The position numbers were made by a program, and so were the translations under genes. The notes below the pieces were generated by a model. It made no database searches and was not told where the DNA came from. It saw only the letters and a program-made list of their open reading frames with translations. From Proteobacteria bacterium UBA1278 (lineage in GTDB: Bacteria; Pseudomonadota; Gammaproteobacteria; Comchoanobacterales; Comchoanobacteraceae): a DNA stretch of 8,328 nucleotides. Numbering within the stretch: the stretch's first letter is position 1; every line of letters starts with the position of its first letter. Location of the stretch: assembly GCA_002308435.1 (NCBI GenBank), contig DBUY01000011.1:5536-13863 (forward strand), written 5' to 3'. Below are positions 1-5,406 of the stretch, piece after piece.

Positions 1-383
1 TGCACAGCGTCTTCTTCTAGCACCAACGCAACAGAGTTAATACAATACCGCAATCTCTCTGGCTCTGGTCCATCGTCAAATACATGTCCCAAGTGTGACT
101 GACAACAGGCACAGCGCACCTCTGTTCTTGGTTCAGCACCCGATTCGTCTTGGTAATAATCAACGACGTCAGGCTCAAATGGCTGTGTAAAGCTTGGCCA
201 GCCTGATTTCGAGTCATACTGGTCTTGTGCATAGAAAAGCGTCGTACCACAGCCGACACACAAGTAAACGCCCTCATTGCCCGGGTGCACGTATTTTCCA
301 CTGAAAGGTGGCTCCGTCCCTCCCTCGATACAAACCTTTGCAGCAAGTGGCGATAACTTGTCAATAAAATCTCGGATGTGCAT
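1..383 (-). CDS. msrB: Peptide-methionine (R)-S-oxide reductase MsrB, 3' end outside window
   Basis: Reduces the R epimer of methionine sulfoxide in oxidised proteins back to methionine, normally with thioredoxin as electron donor. The 127 visible residues cover almost the whole SelR/MsrB fold. Two CxxC pairs that bind structural zinc in this family are present (C42/C45 and C91/C94). Other family landmarks are SGWPSF at about 60-65, HLGHVFDDGP at about 97-106, and RYCINS with the expected nucleophile C114. E. coli MsrB is 137 residues, so only a short tail should be missing. The ATG at 383-381 is preceded by an AGGAG site (395-391), which fixes the start. The gene lies downstream of tRNA-Lys on the same strand and I see no convincing promoter between them, so read-through from the tRNA promoter is possible. 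Product identity is very secure. Confidence 0.95.
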   Translation of the reverse strand, partial: MHIRDFIDKLSPLAAKVCIEGGTEPPFSGKYVHPGNEGVYLCVGCGTTLFYAQDQYDSKSGWPSFTQPFEPDVVDYYQDESGAEPRTEVRCACCQSHLGHVFDDGPEPERLRYCINSVALVLEEDAV

Positions 384-456
384 TTTTGTTCTCCTGAGGT
401 AATGAGGCTCTTAGCGCGATATCAAAAGCCGCTGATTTGGCCGATCACCTATTGCT

Positions 457-468
457 ACTGAATTCAGT
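457..468. repeat. Perfect 12-bp palindrome in the msrB leader
   Basis: ACTGAATTCAGT is perfectly self-complementary and lies about 75 bases upstream of the msrB start. It could be a regulator site or chance; no known operator is recognised. Confidence 0.3.
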
Positions 469-482
469 CAGGAAGGTGGATC

Positions 483-500
483 GCTGCTTGTAATAGCAGC
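483..500 (-). terminator. Hairpin just downstream of tRNA-Lys
   Basis: Read on the minus strand, GCTGCT and AGCAGC form a 6-bp stem around a 6-base loop, seven bases past the tRNA 3' end. No U-tract follows, so it is a poor intrinsic terminator. It may instead guide 3' processing of the tRNA precursor or be a leaky stop before msrB. Confidence 0.3.
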
Positions 501-506
501 TTGAAT

Positions 507-579
507 TGGGTCGTGTGCGATTCGAACGCACGACCAGCGGGTTAAAAGCCCGATGCTCTACCGACTGAGCTAACGACCC
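507..579 (-). tRNA. tRNA-Lys (anticodon TTT)
   Basis: The 73 bases fold into a full cloverleaf. The acceptor stem is GGGTCGT/ACGACCC, the D stem GCTC/GAGC, the anticodon loop CTTTTAA with TTT at 546-544, and the T arm GTGCG-TTCGAAT-CGCAC, with discriminator A at 507. It reads AAA and AAG lysine codons. Two oddities are visible. The 3' CCA is not encoded, because AAT follows... the discriminator is followed by A and T rather than CCA, so the nucleotidyltransferase must add it. The first anticodon-stem pair (27-43) is T opposite C, a mismatch. Acceptor, D-loop and T-loop otherwise resemble E. coli tRNA-Lys closely. Confidence 0.96.
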
Positions 580-596
580 AATGGTTTGATTTGCGT

Positions 597-653
597 ATAA
601 TACCTAACTCAGCTTCCAAAAACAAGATAATCCATTAATATTTAATAAAATTC
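597..653 (-). promoter_or_regulatory. sigma70-like promoter of tRNA-Lys with AT-rich UP-like region
   Basis: On the minus strand, -35 TTGTTT (625-620) and -10 TATTAT (602-597) are 17 bases apart, which places the start near 590, eleven bases before the mature tRNA. The sequence just upstream (about 631-653) is almost pure A/T, as in UP elements of strong stable-RNA promoters. Confidence 0.6.
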
Positions 654-809
654 TACCGATTTTACATAGCCCATTGTTCTGCTTCATTTTACTAAGCGAC
701 AACCGAGTTCAAATCGTTGCCGAATGGGAGATTGTTAACGCACAATTTATAGCAATTGCAAAGCAGACGCAGTGCTGTTTCACTTGATTGATCGCATTTT
801 CTCTTGTCT

Positions 810-833
810 CAGTCATCAGCGGTTCAATGACTG
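810..833. repeat. Perfect 7-bp inverted repeat upstream of the 896 promoter
   Basis: CAGTCAT (810-816) and ATGACTG (827-833) flank a 10-base spacer and end ten bases before the -35 box at 844. The position suits an activator or repressor site. As RNA it would be a hairpin, but no T-run follows. Confidence 0.45.
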
Positions 834-843
834 GTCCTCAGGT

Positions 844-872
844 TTGCATGTTTCACATAAATTGGAGATAAT
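844..872 (+). promoter_or_regulatory. sigma70-like promoter of the small membrane protein gene
   Basis: -35 TTGCAT (844-849) and -10 GATAAT (867-872) have a 17-base spacer. The predicted start near 879 leaves a 17-base leader that contains the AGGGA site (884-888). Confidence 0.6.
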
Positions 873-895
873 ATAGGTTCACTAGGGAACTTTTT

Positions 896-1276
896 ATGCG
901 CCGAACAGTTACGTTTATTCAGTGTATTCAGATATGGTGGCGGTTTGCGCTGTTTTTGATCGGGGTTCTCCTATTGTGTAGTATCTTCACGCAAGTTACG
1001 ATCTGGATTATGGAATGCTTAACCGTGTGGCTCAACTTGAGCAGTTACACAGAGGCTGCGACCAATATCGGCCCGTTACCCTTTGTAGGCCGTGTACACT
1101 CAAGTCTGGTACATTTGGTTGGTATTAGCTCTATTCTATTCTTTCTATACGCACAAGTTTCTGTTTTCTACCTCTTACTGAACCACAATTCGCGGATCAG
1201 AGATATTCTGTACGGGAAGAAAGCAAACCCGTACTCTGCACCAGTACATAAGGCAACGCACCAGTTGCTCGATTAG
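896..1276 (+). CDS. Unrecognised 126-residue two-helix membrane protein
   Basis: I do not recognise this protein. It has a short basic N-terminus and a hydrophobic segment at about 17-38. A more polar loop (about 48-68) contains GPLPFVGR, followed by a second hydrophobic segment at about 71-95. A basic tail has NSRIRDILYGKKANPY at about 98-113. The basic N- and C-termini suggest both ends face the cytoplasm, with the loop in the periplasm. There is no signal-peptidase site or known enzymatic motif. ATG 896 is supported by AGGGA seven bases upstream and by a good promoter, so I believe it is a real gene. It is monocistronic, points away from the tRNA and converges on cpoB. A TolQ/ExbB-type protein is not supported: it is too short and lacks that pattern. 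Confidence 0.7.
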   Translation: MRRTVTFIQCIQIWWRFALFLIGVLLLCSIFTQVTIWIMECLTVWLNLSSYTEAATNIGPLPFVGRVHSSLVHLVGISSILFFLYAQVSVFYLLLNHNSRIRDILYGKKANPYSAPVHKATHQLLD

Positions 1277-1280
1277 CATA

Positions 1281-1320
1281 GTGCCTCTTCTGTTAGAGAG
1301 GTCGGTGATTGATTAGGCAC
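1281..1320. terminator. Hairpin region between convergent genes
   Basis: GTGCCT (1281-1286) pairs with AGGCAC (1315-1320), and an alternative inner stem CCTCT/AGAGG (1284-1288, 1297-1301) competes with it. It sits in the 52-base gap where the 896 gene and cpoB converge and could end transcription from both sides. Neither direction has a strong U-tract, so confidence is modest. Confidence 0.35.
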
Positions 1321-1328
1321 ACGAGACG

Positions 1329-2030
1329 CTACTTTGACGGCAAACGGTATTTACTGCGTTGCGCCTTAGCCATGTGATAAGCTGTTGATTCTGAAAATTG
1401 TGATTTCAGGCGCTCAAAATAGCGATCCCCTTCTTCCAATTCTCCTGTCTGGTAGCAAATTACAGACATTTTGAGCAGAACTTCGGGAGTACGCTCGTTT
1501 TTTTCAGGCTGATTAAGCGCTTTTTGATAGTATAACTTTGCACTTCCAAGGTCACCGAAGAGCATTTTTATTTCGCCGAGCCAAAAGAAAACAGCGCCAA
1601 TTTGTTTATCGCTTTCGAATGATCGACTGAAATCTAACCCGATTTTTTCCGCTTTGTTGTACTCTTTCTGTTCAATCAGCTTGATCAACTGTTGATAGGA
1701 CTCGGCTGCAGTCAATTGTGTTGACTTTTGCGTAATGCCATCTGATTTATTGGTATTATTTTTCAGGAAAACTGGTTTTTTATCTGTTGCCTTAGTGGCC
1801 TGTTTTTTCAACATACCGCTGGTTTGCTTCAGTGGCAAAGCGGCTGATGACAGATCAAGTCGCTCTAATTGATCGATTCTAGCGAGTAGGCTACTGGTTT
1901 TTTCTTCAAGTTGCCGGACTTTTTCTTGTAGTGCTTGAGTTGATAGCAAATTCACACTCTCTGTTTGCGCTAACGCAGAGCTGAATGCGGCAAGCATCAG
2001 AAAAATCGAAATCAGCTGTTTGTCTTTCAT
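1329..2030 (-). CDS. cpoB: Tol-Pal system protein CpoB (YbgF), periplasmic coiled-coil/TPR protein
   Basis: In E. coli, CpoB links Tol-Pal driven outer-membrane constriction to septal peptidoglycan synthesis by PBP1B and LpoB. Residues 1-21 are a Sec signal peptide with an ALA-type cleavage site before Q22. Residues about 33-58 form a coiled coil with heptad L/I/V positions, matching the trimerising N-domain of the family. A basic, Thr/Lys-rich linker follows (about 65-105). Three TPR-like units cover about 109-140, 147-175 and 183-215, with YQQLIKLIEQKEYNKAEK and FWLGEIKMLFGDLGSAKLYY as typical examples. At 233 residues it is a little shorter than E. coli CpoB (263). It lies 39 bases after pal on the same strand. 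Its ATG has only a weak upstream GGAT, so translation may depend on the pal transcript. No promoter is evident in the short gap. Confidence 0.92.
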   Translation of the reverse strand: MKDKQLISIFLMLAAFSSALAQTESVNLLSTQALQEKVRQLEEKTSSLLARIDQLERLDLSSAALPLKQTSGMLKKQATKATDKKPVFLKNNTNKSDGITQKSTQLTAAESYQQLIKLIEQKEYNKAEKIGLDFSRSFESDKQIGAVFFWLGEIKMLFGDLGSAKLYYQKALNQPEKNERTPEVLLKMSVICYQTGELEEGDRYFERLKSQFSESTAYHMAKAQRSKYRLPSK

Positions 2031-2069
2031 TTTAGTTGTCTATCCGGTTGCTGACCCTGTGAAATTCGC

Positions 2070-2630
2070 CTAGAAGAAAACCTCTACACGTCTATTTTTT
2101 GTATATGCGAGCTCGTTATGTGCTGGATCTGCAGGGCGTTCTTTCCCATAGCTGACCAAGATGATTTGGCGGCTTGCAACCCCTTTTGACTCAAGAAACT
2201 TAGATATCGCATAAGCGCGCCTCTGCCCCAGTGCAACGTTGTACTCAGCACTGCCTAGTTCGCAGGTGAAACCATCAACGTGAACCTTCTGATTTGGGTG
2301 TTTGTTTAAATACTGAGCGAAGGCAACCAGTTCACCCTTATATGCTTCGTTGAGACCGTTGCTGTTTAGATCGAACAATACAGTATACTGATCTTGTTGC
2401 GAGGGTAGCCATGCGCTATCTTTTGATGTAGCTGGTTGTTTTGTATCAGATTTGAAAGCGATTGTTGTCGGTTCGTGATCAGATTTGAGGCCATTAGACT
2501 TTGCCATTGCGGCAACAACTCCCTGCGTGTTGCTTGTGCTCATGTCATCTTCATCATCTACTGGACCACATGCGGTGAGTAAGCAGGCAAGCGCTATGGT
2601 TGACCCAATGGTTTTTATGTGTTTTGACAT
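2070..2630 (-). CDS. pal: Peptidoglycan-associated lipoprotein Pal
   Basis: Outer-membrane lipoprotein that tethers the outer membrane to peptidoglycan and is moved by the Tol motor through TolB. The signal peptide ends in the lipobox LLTAC with C21 as the lipidated residue. Position +2 is Gly, which fits outer-membrane sorting. A flexible low-complexity linker follows (about 25-78), then an OmpA-like domain from YTVLFDLNSNGL (about 82-93) to KNRRVEVFF at the C-terminus. LGQRRA (134-139, R137) and VSYGKERP (159-166) match the family. The binding loop is unusual. Where most Pal proteins read GHxDxRG, this one reads GFTCELG (120-126), so the diaminopimelate-contacting Asp is replaced by C123. 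Length (186) is close to E. coli Pal (173). The ATG is preceded by GGGAG (2641-2637). It has its own good promoter between tolB and pal. Confidence 0.94.
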   Translation of the reverse strand: MSKHIKTIGSTIALACLLTACGPVDDEDDMSTSNTQGVVAAMAKSNGLKSDHEPTTIAFKSDTKQPATSKDSAWLPSQQDQYTVLFDLNSNGLNEAYKGELVAFAQYLNKHPNQKVHVDGFTCELGSAEYNVALGQRRAYAISKFLESKGVASRQIILVSYGKERPADPAHNELAYTKNRRVEVFF

Positions 2631-2668
2631 CAGCTTCTCCCATCGATGTATGTTCTGTATCTCTTTTT

Positions 2669-2697
2669 ATTATTGCTGTAATTTTGATTGGTTTCAA
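2669..2697 (-). promoter_or_regulatory. Internal promoter for pal-cpoB
   Basis: In the 112-base tolB-pal gap, minus-strand -35 TTGAAA (2697-2692) and -10 AATAAT (2674-2669) are 17 bases apart; each matches consensus at five of six positions. The start near 2662 gives a 32-base leader carrying the GGGAG site. An internal pal promoter would allow more Pal than TolB, which suits an abundant structural lipoprotein. Confidence 0.65.
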
Positions 2698-2742
2698 GCA
2701 CTATTTCACCCTGAATCGTGCACATGAAAGCGTTATCTCTCT

Positions 2743-3981
2743 TTAACGTGCGACTGGCGACCAAGAGGGGTATTTTAGACTACCCTGATTGAACTTCATT
2801 GGTATTTTCACTGTGCCGTCTACTGAAACGATTGCCAACATGGACCGGTCACCATTCGACGTGGTGTACAATATCAACCCATCGGTTGGTGATATTCGAG
2901 GCGTATCATCCAGGTTGCCATTACCTAAATAGTGAATATTATGCGTTTTCAGGTCCTGTGCGACAATTTGTAGCTTTCGATCTATTCGCGTAAGGTAGAC
3001 TAAGTAGCGACCGTCAGAGGTCATCTGCGGCGCAACATTATATTGACCGTGACGTGTCAATTGGCTGGTTTTCTTAGTTTTGAAATGGTAATCATGGATT
3101 TGAGGGCTTCCTGAGCGATTTGATGAAAACACCAGGCGGCTGCCATCAGGCATCCAATACGGCTCTGTATCGATTGACTTTCCAGAGGTGATTTTCGTAA
3201 TTTGTTTGGTTTGTATGTCCATTATATATATTTTTGTAATTCCTGAAAAACTCAATGCCATCGCTAGCTTCTTTCCATCTGGAGACCAACTCGGTGCAGC
3301 GTTAACCCCAGAGAAGCTAGAAATAATCTTACGGTTGCCTGTCTGAATATCTTGTATAAAGATACGTGAAATACCTTGCTCAAATGAAACATAAGCAAGG
3401 CGCTTACCGTCGGGTGAGAATGCCAGTGACATAATCGGATCCTTGGACTCCAACAGCACCTGCTCTCCATGGCGGTCAAAATCACTGACAACGATTTGGT
3501 AATGTCTCTGCACTTTCGGCTTTAGAGCGGTTATAGTTTCTTTGACAAACCCGATTCGATGGCGAAATACGTTTCCCGTTCCGGCAATATGTTGATGTGC
3601 ACGATCAGCGAATTGATGTGCAGTTTGTCTTAATTGCGATGGCTTAGCTTCTAAGCAATATTGCTCACCAATTCGCTGGTTGTTGCGAACTGGTGTTTCC
3701 AGATTGAGACAGTATGCGCTGCCTTTACTTGAGAGGCGCACAATGAATTCTGCTTGTTGGCTCTGTGCCTGCGGCAGCACACGAATCTTCTCAGAGTACT
3801 GTAAATCATGTCTGATGACTTCTGCAATTTCTTTGAGATGATCTTTGGGCTTGTCTGCTCTGACAACGACTGGAATTGTTCCCGATTTCGCTTGATTGAT
3901 TTCTAGGCTGATCTCCGCCTGTGCACTCACCATGCTGCACAGCAGGAGCAAGCGTAGAATGAGACGATGCTGATGAACCAC
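2743..3981 (-). CDS. tolB: Tol-Pal system periplasmic protein TolB
   Basis: Periplasmic beta-propeller that binds Pal and, through its N-terminus, TolA, so regulating release of Pal from peptidoglycan. Residues 1-22 form a Sec signal peptide (RLILRLLLLCSMVSAQA) cut before E23. The D1 domain runs to about 140 and ends in FRHRIGFV, like the FRTRIAYV of E. coli. The propeller carries PD40-type repeats: LAFSPDGKRLAYVS (186-199), PSWSPDGKKLAMALS (230-244), PYWMPDGSRLVFSSNRSG (274-291) and PRISPTDGLILYTTS (361-375), and closes with KYPSWSP (403-409). Its 412 residues are about 18 fewer than E. coli TolB (430), mostly in D1. The start is taken as GTG 3981 because it gives a standard signal peptide; no strong ribosome binding site precedes it. 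No TolA gene lies upstream. Confidence 0.95.
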   Translation of the reverse strand: MVHQHRLILRLLLLCSMVSAQAEISLEINQAKSGTIPVVVRADKPKDHLKEIAEVIRHDLQYSEKIRVLPQAQSQQAEFIVRLSSKGSAYCLNLETPVRNNQRIGEQYCLEAKPSQLRQTAHQFADRAHQHIAGTGNVFRHRIGFVKETITALKPKVQRHYQIVVSDFDRHGEQVLLESKDPIMSLAFSPDGKRLAYVSFEQGISRIFIQDIQTGNRKIISSFSGVNAAPSWSPDGKKLAMALSFSGITKIYIMDIQTKQITKITSGKSIDTEPYWMPDGSRLVFSSNRSGSPQIHDYHFKTKKTSQLTRHGQYNVAPQMTSDGRYLVYLTRIDRKLQIVAQDLKTHNIHYLGNGNLDDTPRISPTDGLILYTTSNGDRSMLAIVSVDGTVKIPMKFNQGSLKYPSWSPVAR

Positions 3982-4010
3982 AATAAACCAGTCGCGATTG
4001 ATGTGACTTT

Positions 4011-4039
4011 ATGTTAGAGGATAAAATGGCATGTGTAAA
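4011..4039 (-). promoter_or_regulatory. Promoter of tolB
   Basis: Minus-strand -35 TTTACA (4039-4034) and -10 TAACAT (4016-4011) are 17 bases apart. The start near 4004 leaves a leader of about 23 bases before GTG 3981. The -35 overlaps the inverted repeat at 4029-4044. Confidence 0.5.
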
Positions 4040-4044
4040 CATGC
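4029..4044. repeat. Inverted repeat overlapping the tolB -35 box
   Basis: GCATGT (4029-4034) and ACATGC (4039-4044) are perfect arms around a 4-base centre and cover the tolB -35 hexamer. A protein bound here would be expected to block tolB transcription. No known regulator consensus is recognised. Confidence 0.4.
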
Positions 4045-4054
4045 TGACCAAATT

Positions 4055-4064
4055 CACATATGTG
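4055..4064. repeat. 10-bp palindrome between the divergent promoters
   Basis: CACATATGTG is perfectly palindromic and lies between the -35 boxes of tolB (minus) and the 4111 gene (plus), ten bases from the latter. It is a possible shared operator; short AT-containing palindromes also occur by chance. Confidence 0.3.
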
Positions 4065-4073
4065 CATTTATGG

Positions 4074-4104
4074 TTGACTTTCCAGCCCTATTTTCGGGTA
4101 TGAT
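4074..4104 (+). promoter_or_regulatory. Promoter of the 176-residue membrane protein gene
   Basis: -35 TTGACT (4074-4079) is a 5/6 match and -10 TATGAT (4099-4104) a 5/6 match, but the spacer is 19 bases, longer than ideal. Counting seven bases from the -10 puts the transcription start at 4111, the A of the start codon. Confidence 0.45.
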
Positions 4105-4110
4105 GACCAA

Positions 4111-4641
4111 ATGAAGTTTTCACAACACCGAAAAAATAGTTTTATCCAAGCCGCTAAACATCTCGGTATTTATTTGGTCAATCACACACTCTGGTTGTGT
4201 TTGAATGCATTAGAATCTTTCTGCAATCTGCTACTGCCCTCTTATCCGATTGCTGTAGTGACCACACAAGTTTCTGTTATTCTGATCGGTCTTTCTTGCC
4301 ATATTAGCTTAGTGAGTGGAGATAGCCACTGGCATTGGCTAACCCCTTCAACTCTCCTACCCCTGTTGTTCGGGCGAGTGTCTGGCCAGACCAGTGATCA
4401 TTGGGTTTTATTACAATTGACTCTGTGTATGAGTATTATTCTGACCGTAGTTGTCGGACTACCGTTTCTTCTTCCATTTCCAAAGCTCGCTCAAAACATG
4501 CTAAAAATCCACAGATTATGGACAGGTAACTGCGTTGCTGCTACATTACTGAAACCAACTACCGCAAAGTTTTCCACGAGTAGTAGCCCAGCTAATGACG
4601 CACCTTTTCCGAGCAGCCCCACGCATGTTGTTCGTCACTAG
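4111..4641 (+). CDS. Unrecognised 176-residue membrane protein, divergent from tolB
   Basis: I do not recognise a family. A basic N-terminus (MKFSQHRKN) is followed by hydrophobic stretches at about 18-43, 46-68 and 97-122, with a Trp/His-containing loop (DSHWHWLTPS) at about 71-80. The final 30 residues or so are Ser/Thr/Pro-rich and probably unstructured. It is most likely an inner-membrane protein with two or three helices. No Shine-Dalgarno sequence precedes ATG 4111; the predicted transcript begins at the ATG itself, so it may be leaderless. A five-codon mini-ORF (ATG 4100, stop 4112-4114) overlaps the start codon. The gene shares a divergent control region with tolB and converges on the U-box gene with a 59-base gap. 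It is probably real, because it is open along its length with a promoter, but its role is unknown. Confidence 0.6.
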   Translation: MKFSQHRKNSFIQAAKHLGIYLVNHTLWLCLNALESFCNLLLPSYPIAVVTTQVSVILIGLSCHISLVSGDSHWHWLTPSTLLPLLFGRVSGQTSDHWVLLQLTLCMSIILTVVVGLPFLLPFPKLAQNMLKIHRLWTGNCVAATLLKPTTAKFSTSSSPANDAPFPSSPTHVVRH

Positions 4642-4700
4642 TGTTGACGCGCTTCTCGATTGTTGCGCTCTGGCCACTGTCATTTAGAACTGACGCTGTC

Positions 4701-5360
4701 TCAATACCCTTTGGCGTTGTCGATCAGTGTCTCAAAATGAAACTCGTCGGTATCGTGATCATGGTCTTGATCTGCTGAAGTGCCAAAAAAGTTTAATGAG
4801 GGTGTCTGTTTCTGGCTAGACGCATTACGAGCTTGGCTGCGATAATGGTCATTGGCCTCTTCGATTAATTGATTCAGCCGTTTTGCTTCCTCTGTTGCGT
4901 AAGTTAACTCAAAACTTAACTCTCCTATTCTTAGCGGACTCATGGGCAGTTTCCACTGCCCAGACGCAATGTCAAATTCAGCGTGTTCGTCAAGATAATG
5001 TACGATATAATCTCGCTCATAAATTTGTCCGTCTGAAGCAATGACAGGATTTCGTATGTAAGACTGTGCGAGTGGACATTTGGGAAACTGTTGCCCTGTC
5101 AATTTTGACCGCTCATCTATGATCGTTTCCAAATTGGTGCATAGATCAAACACTAGCTGAGCTGGTTTAACCGGCTCGCCGTTATAATTAATTGGCGCCT
5201 TTTTCTGTTGACTGACGCTGAGCGAACAGACCCCTGTCTTCGCGTCGTAGCGCAGACTGCCTCTAAAATTATCAGCATCGAGTGCTTTTAAGAAATGCTT
5301 TCGGCTTTTGAGTATGCTGATATATTCTTCAGGCGGTCTTTTTTTTAGCGATTTGTACAT
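4701..5360 (-). CDS. U-box domain protein, putative E3 ubiquitin ligase / host-directed effector
   Basis: The central part (residues about 94-168) reads as a U-box, the zinc-free RING-like fold that recruits ubiquitin-charged E2 enzymes. It contains KCPLAQ (94-99), then NPVIASDGQIYERDYI (104-119), the usual 'DPV...DGxTYER' core, a helix HYLDEH (121-126), and PMSPLRIGEL (139-148), where U-boxes have SPMTxxPL. It ends in a helix LNQLIEEA (162-169). L97 sits where known U-boxes have the hydrophobic E2-contact residue, and P139 matches the conserved proline. Only three cysteines occur in the protein, so it is not a RING finger. The first 90 residues are unrecognised and the tail (197-211) is rich in Asp, His and Glu. 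There is no signal peptide or membrane helix. It is monocistronic with its own promoter and inverted repeat. Delivery into a eukaryotic host is inferred from the domain, not shown. Confidence 0.8.
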   Translation of the reverse strand: MYKSLKKRPPEEYISILKSRKHFLKALDADNFRGSLRYDAKTGVCSLSVSQQKKAPINYNGEPVKPAQLVFDLCTNLETIIDERSKLTGQQFPKCPLAQSYIRNPVIASDGQIYERDYIVHYLDEHAEFDIASGQWKLPMSPLRIGELSFELTYATEEAKRLNQLIEEANDHYRSQARNASSQKQTPSLNFFGTSADQDHDHDTDEFHFETLIDNAKGY

Positions 5361-5377
5361 GAGTTAATGATGACGTT

Positions 5378-5406
5378 TTGATAGATTTGCGTTTTCGCGT
5401 ATTCAA
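5378..5406 (-). promoter_or_regulatory. Promoter of the U-box gene
   Basis: Minus-strand -35 TTGAAT (5406-5401) and -10 TATCAA (5383-5378), each a 4/6 match, are 17 bases apart. The start near 5371 would leave an 11-base leader without a Shine-Dalgarno sequence, implying weak or specialised translation initiation. Confidence 0.45.

Larger units (their letters stand above)
580..895. other. Non-coding spacer between tRNA-Lys and the gene at 896
   Basis: This 316-base divergent spacer contains the tRNA promoter at its left end, and a 7-bp inverted repeat and the promoter of the 896 gene at its right end. The middle (about 655-805) holds only weak elements: the 8-bp palindrome GCAATTGC (752-759) and ATTGT/ACAAT arms (731-746). 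I see no ORF with a ribosome binding site and no recognisable RNA gene there. Confidence 0.6.

Noticed and set aside
17..364. 115-residue open frame on the minus strand
   Set aside because: It lies entirely inside msrB in another frame; the msrB frame carries all family motifs.
507..579. tRNA-Lys as an integration site for a genomic island
   Set aside because: No integrase gene and no direct repeat of the tRNA 3' end was noticed in the window.
2485..2727. 80-residue plus-strand frame antisense to the pal start
   Set aside because: Cys/Ser-rich shadow of the pal signal peptide region with no ribosome binding site.
3806..4057. 83-residue minus-strand frame overlapping the tolB start
   Set aside because: Overlaps the tolB signal peptide in another frame and has no protein-like features; it starts upstream of the predicted tolB transcript start.
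4857..5081. Reading the U-box region as a RING finger
   Set aside because: Only one cysteine lies in the domain; the Cys/His zinc ligands of a RING are missing while the U-box core is present.
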